A stretch of 64,000 bases of DNA from Xestospongia bergquistia (taxonomy: Eukaryota > Porifera > Demospongiae > Haplosclerida > Petrosiidae), in assembly GCA_963965975.1 (NCBI GenBank), contig OZ014419.1, positions 4,801,677 through 4,865,676 on the forward strand, written 5' to 3'. This document shows positions 26,091 through 38,300 of the stretch, piece after piece. Position numbers and translations under genes: made by a program. The notes under the pieces were generated by a model. That model was not told where the DNA came from and did no database searches. It saw nothing but the letters and a program-made list of their open reading frames with translations. Each line of letters begins with the position of its first letter. The first letter of the stretch is position 1.

Positions 26091-27530
26091 GTTAAAGCAA
26101 AGAAACTTACTAAACTCTTAATAACAGTTTATTTAGTTAGTCCCATAGAGTCCTTTAGACTGAGCTGTTTTACTTTATTAACTTGCATGAATAGTCTAAC
26201 GCTTCTAAAGTCTTTAATTTAAAGACTTTAGACTGTTAATGCAAAACCAACTTAGTAAACTGTTAATAACTGTTTATATAGTTAGTCCCATAGAGTCCTT
26301 TAGACTGAGCTGTTTACATTAATAACTTCACTCAATAATCTAAACCCTCTAAAGTCTTTAATTTAAAGACTTTAGAGTGTTAATGCAAACCAACTTACTA
26401 AACTGTTAATAACTGTTTATTTAGTTAGTCCCATATAGTCCTTTAGACTGAGCTGTTTACTTTATTAACTTCACTCAATAGTCTAAGCCTTCTAAAGAGT
26501 TTAATTTAAAGACTTTAGATTGTTAACGCAAACCAACATGCTAAACTGTTAATAACAGTTCATTTAGTTATTCCCTTAGAGTCCATTAGACTGAGCTGTT
26601 TACTTTGTTAACTTCACTCAATAGTCTAAACCTTTAAAGTCTTTAATTTAAAGACTTTACAGTGTTAAAGCAAACCTACTTACTGAACTGTTAATAACAG
26701 CTTATTTAGTTAGTCCCATAGAGTCCTTTAGACTGAGCTGTTTACTTTATTATCTTCACTCAATAGTGTAAACCTTCTAAAGTCTTTAATTTAAAGACTT
26801 TGGAGTGTTTATGCAAACCAACTTACTAAACTGTTAATAACAGTTTATTTAATTAGTCCCATAGAGTCCTTTAAAATAAGCTGTTTACTTTATTAACTTC
26901 ACTCAATAGTCTAAACCTTCTAAAGTCTTTAATTTAAAGACTTTAGAGTGTTAAAGCAAAGAAACTTACTAAACTCTTAATAACAGTTTATTTAGTTAGT
27001 CCCTTAGAGTCCTTTAGACTGAGCTGTTTACTTTATTAACTTCCATCAATAGTCTAACCCTTCTAAAGTCTTTAATTGAAAGACTTTGGTCTGTTAATGC
27101 AAAAACAACTTAGTAAACTGTTAATAACTCTTTATATAGTTAGTCCCATAGAGTCCTTTAGACTGAGCTGTTTACATTAATAACTTCACTCAACAATCTA
27201 AACCTTCTAAAGTCTTTAATTTAAAGACTTTAGAGTGTTAATGCAAACCAACTTACCTAACTGTTAATAACTGTTTATTTAGTTAGTCCCATATAGTCCT
27301 TTAGACTGAGCTGTTTACTTTATTAACTTCACTCAATAGTCTAAACCTTCTAAAGTCTTTAATTTAAAGACTTTAGATTGTTAACGCAAACCAACATGCT
27401 AAACTGTTAATAACGTTTCATTTAGTTATTCCCTCAGAGTCCATTAGACTGAGCTGTTTACTTTGTTAACTTCACTCGATAGTCTAAAACTTTAAAGTCT
27501 TTAATTTAAAGACTTTACAGTGTTAAAGGA
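26091..27530. repeat. 6-monomer duplication (about 858 bp)
   Basis: GTTAAAGCAAAGAAAC occurs at 26091 and 26950, and CATTAATAACTTCACTCAA at 26318 and 27175, a spacing of 857-859 bp or six monomers. The second copy carries small private changes such as CAACAATC for CAATAATC. The boundary is hand-placed. Confidence 0.75.
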
Positions 27531-29349
27531 AAGCAACTTACTAAACTGTTAATAACAGTTTATTTAGTTAGTTCCATAGAGTCCTTTAGACTGAGCTGTT
27601 TACTTTATTAACTTCACTCAATAGTCTAAACCTTCTAAAGTCTTTAATTTAAAGACTTTAGAGTATTAATGCATACCAACTTACTAAACTGTTAATAACA
27701 GTTTATTTAGTTAGTCCCATAGAGTCCTTTAGACTGAGCTGTTTACTTTGTTAACTTCACTCAATAGTCTAAACCTTCTAAAGTCTTTATTTTAAAGACT
27801 TTAGTGGGTTAACGCAAACCAACTTACTAAACTGTTAATAGCAGTATATTTAGTTAGTCCCATAGAGTCCTTTAGACTGAGCTGCTTACTTTATTAACTT
27901 CACTCAATAGTCTAAACCTTCTAAACTATTTAATTTAAAGACTTTAGAATGTTAATGCAAACAAAGTTACGAAAATCTTTATAGCATTTTATTTAGTTAG
28001 TCCCATAGAGTCCTTTAGACTGAGCTGTTTACTTTATTAACTTCACTCAATAGTCTAAACCTTCAAATGTCTTTCATTTAAAGACTTTAGAGTGTTAATA
28101 TAAGCAAACTTACTAAACTCTTAATAACAGTTCATTTAGTTAGTCCCTTAGAGTCCATTAGACTGAGCTTTTTACTTTGTCAAATTCAATCAATAGTCTT
28201 AACCTTCTAAAGTCTGTAATTTAAAGACCTTAGAGTGTTAAGGCAAACCAACTTACTAAACTGTTAACAACAGTTCATTTAGTTGGTACCATAGAGACCT
28301 TTAAACTGAGCTCTTCACTTTATTAACTTCACTCAATAGTCTAAACCTTCTAAAGTCTTTAATTTGAAGACTTTAGTGTGTTAATGCAAACAAACTTACT
28401 AAACTGTTAATAAACGTTTATTTAGTTAGTCCCATAGAGTCCTTTAGACTGAGCTGTTTACTTTATTAACTTCAATCAATAGTCTAAACCTTCTAAAATC
28501 TTTAATTTAAAGACTTTAGATTGTTAATGCAAACCAACTTACTAAACTGTTCATAACAGTTCATTTAGTTAGTCCCATAGAGTCCATTAGACTGAGCTGT
28601 TTACTTTGTTAACTTCAATCAATTGTCTAATCCTTCTAAAGTCTTTAATTTAAAGACTATAGAGTGTTAAGGCAAACAAACTTACTAAACTCTTAATAAC
28701 ATTTTATTTAGTTAGTCCCACAGAGTCCATTAGATTGAGCTTTTTACTTTGTTAACTTCAATCAATAGTCTAAACCTTCTAAAGTCTTTAATTTAAAGAC
28801 TATAGAGAGTTAAGGCAAAGCAACTAACAAAACTGTTAATAACAGTTTATTTAGTTAGTCCCACAGAGTCCTTTAGACTGAGTTGTTTACTTTATTAACT
28901 TTCACTCAATAGTCTAAACCTTCTAAAGTCTTTAATTTAAAGACTTTAGAGTTTTAATGCAAACCAACTTACTAAGCTGTTAATAACAATTTATTTAGTT
29001 AGTCCCATAGAGTCCTTTAGACTGAGCTGTTTACTTTATTAATTTCACTCAATAGTCTAAACCTTCTAAAGTCTTTAATTTAAAGACTTTAGAGTGTTAA
29101 TGCAAACCAACTTACGAAACTCTTCATAGCAGTTTATTTAGTTAGTCCCATAGGGTCCCTTAGACTGAGCTGTTTACTTTATGAAATTCACTCAATAGAC
29201 TAAACCTTCTAAAGTCTTTAATTTAAAGACTTTAGAGGGTTAATGCAAAAAAACTTACTAAACTATTAATAACAGTTCATTTAGTTAGTCCCATAGAGTC
29301 CTTTAGACTGAGCTGTTTACTTTGTTAACTTCACTCAATAGTCTAAACC
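27531..29349. repeat. Satellite monomers without an assigned HOR
   Basis: About 13 monomers in normal register and orientation. Individual variants are visible, such as AAAATCTTTATAGC near 27972 and AACTCTTCATAGC near 29116. I could not place them confidently in a local higher-order repeat by eye. Nothing else is seen in this stretch. Confidence 0.7.
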
Positions 29350-32300
29350 TTATAAAGTCTTTAATTTAAAGACTTTAGAGTGTTAATGCAAGCCAACTAA
29401 CTAAACTGTTAATAACAGTTTATTTAGTTAGTCCCATAGAGTCCTTTAGACTGAGCTGTTTACTTTATTAACTTCAATCAATAGTCTAAACCTTCTAAAG
29501 TCTTTAATTTAAAGACTTTAGAGTGTTAATGCAAGCCAACTAACTAAACTGTTAATAACAGTTTATTTAGTTAGTCCCATATGTCCTTTAGACTGAGCTT
29601 TTTACTTTGTTAACTTCACTCAATAGTCTAAAGTTTCTAAAGTCTTTAATTTAAAGACTTTAGAGTGTTAATGCAAAACCAACTTAGTAAACTGTCAATA
29701 ACTGTTTGTATAGTTAGTCCCATAGAGTCCTTCAGACTGAGCTGTTTACTTTATTAACTTCAATCAATAATCTAAACCTTCTAAGGTCTTTAATTTAAAG
29801 ACTTTAGAGTCTTAATGCAAACAAAGTTACTAAACTGTTAATAACAGTTCATTTAGTTAGTCCCTTAGAGGCCATTAGACTGAGCTGTTTACTTTGTCAA
29901 CTTCAATCAATAGTCTAAATCTTCTAAAGTCTTTAATTTAAAGACTTTATAGTGTTAAGGCAAACAAACTACTAAACTGTTAATAACAGTTTGTTTAGTT
30001 GGTACCATAGAGTCCTTTAGACTGAGCTGTTTACTTTATTAACTTCACTCAATAGTCTAAACCTTCTAAAGTTTTTAATTTAAAGACTTTAGAGTGTTAA
30101 TGCAAACCAACTTACTAAGCTGTTAGTAACAGATCACTTAGTTAGTCCCTTAGAGGCCATTAGACTGAGCTGTTTACTTTGTCAACTTCAATCAATAGTC
30201 TAAACCTTCTAAAGTCTTTAATTTAAAGACTTTAGAGTGTTAAGGCCAACCAACTTACTAAACTGTTAATAACATTTTATTTAGTTGGTACCATAGAGTC
30301 CTTTAGACTGAGCTGTTTACTTTGTTAACTTCACTCAATAGTCTAAACCTTCTAAAGTCTTTAATTTAATGACTTTAGAGTGTTAATGCAAACCAACTTA
30401 CTAAACTGTTAATAACAGTTTATTTAGTTGGTCCCATAGAGTCCTTTAGACTGAGCTGTTTACTTTGTTAACTCCACTCAATAGTATAAACCTTCTAAAG
30501 TCTTTAATTTAAAGACTTTAGACTGTTAATGCAAACCAACTTACTTAACTGCTAATAACAGTTTATTTAGTTAGTCCCATAGAGTCCACTAGACTGAGCT
30601 GTTTACTTTATTAACTTCACTCAATAGTCTAAACCTTCTAAAGTCTTTAATTTAAAGACTTTAGAGTACTAATGCAAACCAACTTACAAAACTCTTAATA
30701 GAAGTTCATTTAGTTAGTCCCATAGAGTCCATTAGACTGAGCTGTTTACTTTGTTAACTTCAATCAATAGTCTAAACCTTCTAAAGTCTTTAACTTAAAG
30801 ACTTTAGAGTGTTAAGGCAAACCAACTTACTAAATTGTTAATAACAGTTTCTTTAGTTAGACCCATAGAGTCCTTTAGACTGAGCTGTTTACTTTATTAA
30901 CATCACTCAATAGTATAAACCTTCTAAAGTCTTTAATTTAAAGACTTTAGATTGTTATTGCAAACCAACTTACTAAACTGTCAACAAAAGTTCATTTCGT
31001 TAGTCCCATAGAGTCCATTAGACTGAGCTGTTTAATTTGTTAACTTCAATCAAAAGTCTAAACCTTCTAAAGTCTTTAATTTAAAGACTTTAGAGTGTTA
31101 ATGCAAACCAACTTACTAAACTGTTAATAACAGTTTATTTAGTTAGTCCCATAGAGTCCTTTAAAACAAGCTGTTTACTTTATTAACTTCACTCAACAGA
31201 CTTAACTTTCTAAAGTCTTTAATTCAAAGACGTTAGAGTGTTAATGCAAACCAATTTACTAAACTGTTAATAACAGTTCATTTAGTTAGTCCCATAGAGT
31301 CCTTTAGACTGAGCTGTTTACTTTGTTAACTTCACTCAATAGTCTAAACCTTCTAAAGTCTTTAGTTTAAAGACTTTAGAGTGTTAAAGCAAACAAACTT
31401 ACTCAACTGTTAATAACAGCTTATTTAGTTAGTCCAATAGAGTCCTTTAGACTGAGCTGTTTACTTTGTTAACTTCAATCAATAGTATAAACCTTCTAAA
31501 GTCTTTAATTTAAAGACTTTAGAGTGTTAACTACTAAACTGTTAATAACATTTTACATAGTTAGTCCCATAGAGTCCTTTAGACTGAGTTGTTTACTTTA
31601 TTAACTTCACTGAATAGTCTAAACCTTCTAAAGTCTTTAATTTAAAGACTTTAGAGTGTTAACGCAAACCAACTTACTAAACTGTTAATAACAGTTTATT
31701 TAGTTAGTCCCATAGAGTAATTTAAACTAAGCCGTTTACTTTATTAACTTAACTCAATAGTCTTAACCTTATAAAGTCTTCAATCTAAAGACTTTAGAGG
31801 GTTAATGCAAAAAAACTTACTAAACTGTTAATAACAGTTCATTTAGTTAGTCCCGTAGAGTCCTTTAGACTGAGCTGTTTACTTTGTTAACTTCACTCAA
31901 TAGTCTAAACCTTCTAAAGTCTTTAATTTAAAGACTTTAGAGTGTTAAAGGAAAGCAACTTACTAAACTCTTAATAACAGTTTATTTAGTTAGTCCCGTA
32001 GAGACCTTTAGACTGAGCTGTTTACTTTATTAACTTCAATCAATAGTCTAAACCTTCTAAAGTCTTTAATTTAAAGACTTTAGAGTGTTAATGCAAGCCA
32101 ACTAACTAAACTGTTAATAACAGTTTTTTAGTTAGTCCCATAGAGTCCTTTAGACTGAGCTGTTTACTTTATTAACTTCAATCAATAGTCTAAACCTTCT
32201 AAAGTCTTTAATTTAAAGACTTTAGAGTGTTATTGCAAACAAACTTACCAAACTGTTAATAACAGTTTATTTAGTTAGTCCCATAGAGTCCTTTAGACTG

Positions 32301-34880
32301 AGCTGTTTACATTGTTAACTTCACTCAATAGTCTAAACCTTCTAAAGTCTTTAATTTAATGACTTTAGAGTGTTAATGCAAACCAACTTACTAAACTGTT
32401 AATAACAGTTTATTTAGTTAGTCCCATAGAGTCCTTTAGACTGAGCTGTTTACTTTGTTAACTCCACTCAATAGTATAAACCTTCTAAAGTCTTTAATTC
32501 AAATTCTTTAGACTGTTAATGCAAACCAACTTACTTAACTGCTGATAACAGTTTATTTAGTTAGTCCCATAGAGTCCACTAGACTGAGCTGTTTACTTTA
32601 TTAACTTCACTCAATAGTCTAAACCTTCTAAAGTCTTTAATTTAAAGACTTTAGAGTGCTATTGCAAACCAACTTACTAAACTGTTAATAACAGTTCATT
32701 TAGTTAGTCCCATAGAGTCCATTAGACTGAGCTGTTTACTTTGTTAACTTCAATCAATAGTCTAAACCTTCTAAAGTCTTTAACTTAAAGACTTTAGAGT
32801 GTTAAGGCAACCAACTTACTAAACTGTTAATAACAGTTTATTTAGTTAGACCCATAGAGTCCTTTAGACTGAGCTGTTTACTTTATTAACATCACTCAAT
32901 AGTCTAAACCTTCTAAAGTCTTTAATTTAAAGACTTTAGATTTTTATTGCAAACCAACTTACTAAACTGTTAACAATAGTTCATTTAGTTAGTCCCATAG
33001 AGTCCATTAGACTGAGCTGTTTAATTTGTTAACTTCAATCAAAAGTCTAAACCTTCTAAAGTCTTTAATTTAAAGACTTTAGAGTGTTAATGCAAACCAA
33101 CTTACTAAACTGTTAATAACAGTTTATTTAGTTAGTCCCTTAGAGTCCTTTAAAACAAGCAGTTTACTTTAATAACTTCACTCAATAGACTTAACTTTCT
33201 AAAGTCTTTAATTCAAAGACGTTAGAGTGTTAATGCAAACCAATTTACTAAACTGTTAATAACAGTTCATTTAGTTAGTCCCATAGAGTCCTTTAGACTG
33301 AGCTGTTTACTTTGTTAACTTCACTCAATAGTCTAAACCTTCTAAAGTCTTTAATTTAAAGACTTTAGAGTGTTAAAGCAAACAAACTTACTCAACTGTT
33401 AATAACAGCTTATTTAGTTAGTCCAATAGAGTCCTTTAGACTGAGCTGTTTACTTTGTTAACTTCAATCAATAGTATAAACCTTCTAAAGTCTTTAATTT
33501 AAAGACTTTAGAGTGTTAACTACTAAACTGTTAATAACATTTTACATAGTTAGTCCCATAGAGTCCTTTAGACTGAGTTGTTTACTTTATTAACTTCACT
33601 GAATAGTCTAAACCTTCTAAACTCTTTAATTTAAAGACTTTAGAGTGTTAATGCAAACCAACTTACTAAACTGTTAATAACAGTTTATTTAGTTAGTCCC
33701 ATAGAGTAATTTAAACTAAGCCGTTTACTTTATTAACTTAACTCAATAGTCTTAACCTTATAAAGTCTTTAATTTAAAGACTTTAGAGGATTAATGCAAA
33801 AAAACTTACTAAACTGTTAATAACAGTTCATTTAGTTAGTCCCATAGACTCCTTTAGACTGAGCTCTTTACTTTGTTAACTTCAATCAATAGTCTAAACC
33901 TTCTAAAGTCTTTAATTTAAAGACTTTAGAGTGTTAAAGGAAAGCAACTTACTAAACTCTTAATAACAGTTTATTTAGTTAGTCCCATAGAGTCCTTTAG
34001 ACTGAGCTGTTTACTTTATTAACTTCAATCAATAGTCTAAACCTTCTAAAGTCTTTAATTTAAAGACTTTAGAGTGTTAATGCAAGCCAACTAACTAAAC
34101 TGTTAATAACAGTTTATATAGTTAGTCCCATATGTCCTTTAGACTGAGCTTTTTACTTTGTTAACTTCACTCAATAGTCTAAAGTTTCTAAAGTCTTTAA
34201 TTTAAAGACTTTAGAGTGTTAATGCAAAACCAACTTAGTAAACTGTCAATAACTGTTTGTGTAGTTAGTCCAATAGAGTCCTTCAGACTGAGCTGTTTAC
34301 TTTATTAACTTCAATCAATAATCTAAACCTTCTAAAGTCTTTAATTTAAAGACTTTAGAGTCTTAATGCAAACAAAGTTACTAAACTGTTAATAACAGTT
34401 CATTTAGTTAGTCCCTTAGAGGCCATTAGACTGAGCTGTTTACTTTGTCAACTTCAATCAATAGTCTAAATCTTCTAAAGTCTTTAATTTAAAGACTTTA
34501 TAGTGTTAAGGCAAACGAACTTACTAAACTGTTAATAACAGTTTGTTTAGTTGGTACCATAGAGTCCTTTAGACTGAGCTGTTTACTTTATTAACTTCAC
34601 TCAATAGTCTAAACCTTCTAAAGTTTTTAATTTAAAGACTTTAGAGTGTTAATGCCAACCAACTTACTAAACTGTTAGTAACAGTTCACTTAGTTAGTCC
34701 CTTAGAGGCCATTAGACTGAGCTGTTTACTTTGTCAACTTCAATCAATAGTCTAAACCTTCTAAAGTCTTTAATTTAAAGACTTTAGAGTGTTAAGGCAA
34801 ACCAACTTTCTAAACTGTTAATAACATTTTATTTAGTTGGTACCATAGAGTCCTTTAGACTGAGCTGTTTACTTTATTAA
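29350..34880. repeat. Duplicated flanks, 4551 bp apart, enclosing a 14-mer HOR
   Basis: A segment of about 0.98 kb at 29350-30330 recurs at about 33900-34880. Anchors are ATGTCCTTTA at 29581 and 34132, CCCTTAGAGGCC at 29862 and 34413, and again at 30147 and 34699, an offset of 4551-4552. The offset is about 32 monomers, shortened by small deletions. The interval between the two segments is filled by a separate 14-monomer repeat, described on its own. Confidence 0.8.
30311..34130. repeat. 14-monomer HOR (1990 bp), about 1.9 copies
   Basis: Period 1989-1990 bp. Anchors are TTAATTTAAT at 30361 and 32351, ACTCCACTCA at 30471 and 32461, CTACTAAACT at 31531 and 33520, and GTTAAAGG at 31944 and 33933. 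The unit is shorter than 14 x 143 = 2002 mainly because one monomer has lost 11 bp: GTGTTAA runs into CTACTAAAC, at 31530 and 33519. That both copies share this deletion shows it was fixed before the 14-mer was duplicated. Confidence 0.82.
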
Positions 34881-34902
34881 CTTCACCCAATAGTCTAAAC
34901 CT

Positions 34903-34931
34903 TCTAAAGTCTTTAATTTAAAGACTTTAGA
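34903..34931. repeat. 29-bp perfect inverted repeat of the monomer (dyad 1)
   Basis: Arms of 14 bp flank a single centre base at 34917. The left arm begins TCTAAAGTCTTTAA and the right arm ends TTAAAGACTTTAGA, each the exact reverse complement of the other. The dyad recurs once per monomer in the B-type haplotype. In A-type monomers the right arm reads GACTATAG instead of GACTTTAG, which shortens the perfect dyad to 19 bp. The arms could form a hairpin or cruciform, or serve as a two-fold protein site. Neither is shown by sequence alone. Confidence 0.93.
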
Positions 34932-34953
34932 GTGTTAATGCAAACCAACTTAC

Positions 34954-34974
34954 TAAACTGTTAATAACAGTTTA
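34954..34974. repeat. 21-bp perfect inverted repeat of the monomer (dyad 2)
   Basis: Core AAACTGTTAATAACAGTTT is flanked by one further pair, T and A, giving 10+1+10 with centre base 34964. It lies about 23 bp downstream of dyad 1 in each monomer. In monomers reading CAGTTCATTTAG the right arm is shortened. The neighbouring ACTTACTAAAC and ATTTAGTTAGT extend the symmetry imperfectly. It is a candidate site for a two-fold binding protein or a hairpin, which is inference only. Confidence 0.92.
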
Positions 34975-34996
34975 TTTAGTTAGTCCCATAGAGTCC

Positions 34997-35042
34997 TTTA
35001 GACTGAGCGGTTTACTTTAGTAACTTCACTCAATAGTCTAAA
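34997..35042. repeat. 8-bp inverted pair enclosing a 30-bp loop
   Basis: TTTAGACT at 34997-35004 is the reverse complement of AGTCTAAA at 35035-35042. The pair closes a 30-base interval that contains TTAACTTC. Together with dyads 1 and 2, almost the whole monomer is covered by three inverted repeats. The pair is short and could be partly a by-product of the low-complexity TTTAG/CTAAA vocabulary of the monomer. Confidence 0.7.
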
Positions 35043-35368
35043 CCTTCTAAAGTCATTAATTAAAAGACTTTAGATTGTTAATGCAAACCAACTTACTAAA
35101 CGGTTAATAACAGTTCCTTTAGTTAGTCCCATAGAGTCCGTTAGACTGAGCTGTTAACTTTGTTACCTTCAATCAATAGTCTAACCCTTCTAAAGTCTTT
35201 AATTTAAAGACTATAGAGTGTTAAGGAAAACCAACTTACTAAACTGTTAATAACAGTTCATTTAGTTAGTCCCATAGAGTCTATTAGACTGAGCTGTTTA
35301 CTTTGTTAACTTCAATCGATAGTCTAAACCTTCTAAAGTCTTTAATTTAAAGACTATAGAGTGTTAAG

Positions 35369-38300
35369 GCAAAGCAACTAACAAAACTGTTAATAAAAGT
35401 TTATTTAGTTAGTCCCACAGAGTCCTTTAGTCTGAGCTGTTTACTTTATTAACTTTAGTCAATAGTCTAAACCTTCTAAAGTCTTTAATTTAAAGGCTTT
35501 AGAGTGTTAATGAAAACCAACTTACTAAACTGTTAATAACAGTTTATTTAGTTAGTCCCATAGAGTCCATTAGACTGAGCTGATTACTTTATTAAATTCA
35601 CTCAATAGTCTAAACCTTCTAAAGTCTTTAATTTAAAGACTTAGAGTGTTAATGCAAACAAACTTACCAAACTGTTAATAACAGTTTATTTAGTTAGTCC
35701 CATAGAGTCCTTTAGACTGAGAGGTTTACATTGTTAACTTCACTCAATAGTCTAAACCTTCTAAAGTCTTTAATTTAATGACTTTAGAGTGTTAATGCAA
35801 ACCAACTTACTAAACTGTTAATAACAGTTTATTTAGTTAGTCCCATAGAGTCCTTTACACTTAGCTGTTTACTTTGTTAACTTCACTCAATAGTATAAAC
35901 CTTCTAAAGTCTTTAATTTAAAGACTTTAGAGTGTTAATGCAAACAAACTTACTAAACCGTTAATAACAGTTCACTTAGTTAGTCCCATAGTGTCCATTA
36001 GACTGAGCTGTTTACTTTGATAACTTCAATCAATAGTCTAAACCTTCTAAAGTCTTTAATTTAAAGACTTTAGAGTGTTAATGCAAACCAACTTACTAAA
36101 CCGTTAATAACAGTTCACTTAGTTAGTCCCGTAGTGTCCATTAGACTGAGCTGTTTACTTTGATAACTTCAATCAATAGTCTAAACCTTCTAAAGTCTTT
36201 AATTTAAAGACTTCAGAGTGTTAAGGCAAACCAACTTACAAAACTGTTAATAACATTTTATTTAGTTAGTCCCATAGAGTCCTTTAGACTGAGCTGTTTA
36301 CTTTAATAACTTCACTCAATAGTCTAAACCTTCTAAAGTCTTTAATTTAAAGACTTTAGAGTGTTAATGCAAGCCAACTTACTAAACTGTTAATAACAGT
36401 TTATTTAGTTAGTCTCATAGAGTCCTTTAGACTGAGCTGTTTACTTTATTAACTTCATTCAATAGTCTAAACCTTCTAAAGTCTTTAATTTAAAGACTTT
36501 AGATTGTTAATGCAAACCAACTTACTAAACTGTTAATAACAGTTCATGTAGTTAGTCCCATAAGGTCCTTTAGACTGATCTCTTTACTTTGTTAACTTAA
36601 ATCAATAGTCTACACCTTCTAAAGGCTTTAATTTAAGGTCTATAGAGTGTTAAGGCAAACCAACTTACTAAACTGTTAATAACAGTTTATTTAGTTAGTC
36701 CCATAGAGTCCTTTAGACTGAGCTGTTTACTTTATTAACTTCACTCAATAGTCTAAACCTTCTAAAGTCTTTAATTTAAAGACTTTAGATTGTTAATGCA
36801 AACCAACTTACTAAACTGTTAATAACAGTTCATGTAGTTAGTCCCATAAGGTCCTTTAGACTGAGCTCTTTACTTTGTTAACTTCAATCAATAGTCTACA
36901 CCTTCTAAAGTCTTTAATTTAAAGTCTATAAAGTGTTAAGGCAAAGCAACTAACAAAACTGTTAATAAAAGTTTATTTAGTTAGTCCCACAGAGTCCTTT
37001 AGACTGAGCTGTTTACTTTATTAACTTCAGTCAATAGTCTAAACCTTCTAAAGTCTTTAATTTAAAGACTTTAGAGTGTTAATGCAAACCAACTTTCTAA
37101 ACTGTTAATAACAGTTTATTTAGTTAGTCCCATAGAGTCCATTAGACTGAGCTGTTTACTTTATTAACTTCACTCAATAGTCTAAACCTTCTAAAGTCTT
37201 TAATTTAAAGACTAAGAGTGTTAATGCAAACAAACTTACCAAACTGTTAATAACAGTTTATTTAGTGTTAGTCCCATAGAGTCCTTTAGACTGAGCTGTT
37301 TACATTGTTAACTTCACTCAATAGTCTAAACCTTCTAAAGTCTTTAATTTAATGACTTTAGAGTGTTAATGCAAACCAACTTACTAAACTGTTAATAACA
37401 GTTCATTTAGTTAGTCCCATAGAGTCCTTTACACTTAGCTGTTTACTTTGTTAACTTCACTCAATAGTATAAACCTTCTAAAGTCTTTAATTTAAAGACT
37501 TTAGAGTGTTAATGCAAACAAACTTACTAAACTGTTAATAACAGTTTATTTAGTTAGTCCCATAGAGTCCATTAGACTGAGCTGTTTACTTTGTTAACTT
37601 CAATCAATAGTCTAAACCTTCTAAAGTCTTTAATTTAAAGACTTTAGAGTGTTAATGCAAACCAACTTACTAAACCGTTAATAACAGTTCACTTAATTAG
37701 TCCCATAGTGTCCATTAGACTGAGCTGTTTACTTTGATAACTTCAATCAATAGTCTAAACCTTCTAAAGTCTTTAATTTAAAGACTTTAGAGTGTTAAGG
37801 CAAACCAACTTACCAAACTGTTAATAACATTTTATTTAGTTAGTCCCATAGAGTCCTTTAGACTGAGCTGTTTACTTTAATAACTTCACTCAATAGTCTA
37901 AACCTTCTAAAGTCTTTAATTTAAAGACTTTAGAGTGTTAATGCAAGCCAACTTACTAAACTGTTAATAACAGTTTATTTAGTTAGTCTCATAGAGTCCT
38001 TTAGACTGAGCTGTTTACTTTATTAACTTCATTCAATAGTCTAAACCTTCTAAAGTCTTTAATTTAAAGACTTTAGATTGTTAATGCAAACCAACTTACT
38101 AAACTGTTAATAACAGTTCATGTAGTTAGTCCCATAAGGTCCTTTAGACTGATCTCTTTACTTTGTTAACTTAAATCAATAGTCTACACCTTCTAAAGGC
38201 TTTAATTTAAGGTCTATAGAGTGTTAAGGCAAACCAACTTACTAAACTGTTAATAACAGTTTAATTAGTTAGTCCTATAGAGTCCTTTAGACTGAGCTGT

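Larger units (their letters stand above)
34904..35046. repeat. Representative satellite monomer, 143 bp
   Basis: This monomer is close to the form that looks most common by eye. I see only two departures from it: GAGCGG for GAGCTG near 35008, and TTAGTAAC for TTATTAAC near 35020. It starts at CTAAAG and ends just before the next CTAAAG at 35047, giving exactly 143 bp. The start is an arbitrary phase, chosen so that the long dyad opens the unit. The monomer contains five TTAA tetranucleotides in its common form: two in the first dyad, one in GTTAATG, one in the second dyad and one in ATTAAC. This makes the array a dense field of potential targets for TTAA-specific transposons. No long G+C stretch and no match to the mammalian CENP-B box core is visible. 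Confidence 0.9.

Noticed and set aside
34903-34931. Dyad 1 as a rho-independent terminator or bacterial operator
   Set aside because: The arms are very A+T-rich with no G+C stem or following T-run, and the setting is a eukaryotic-type satellite with no genes.
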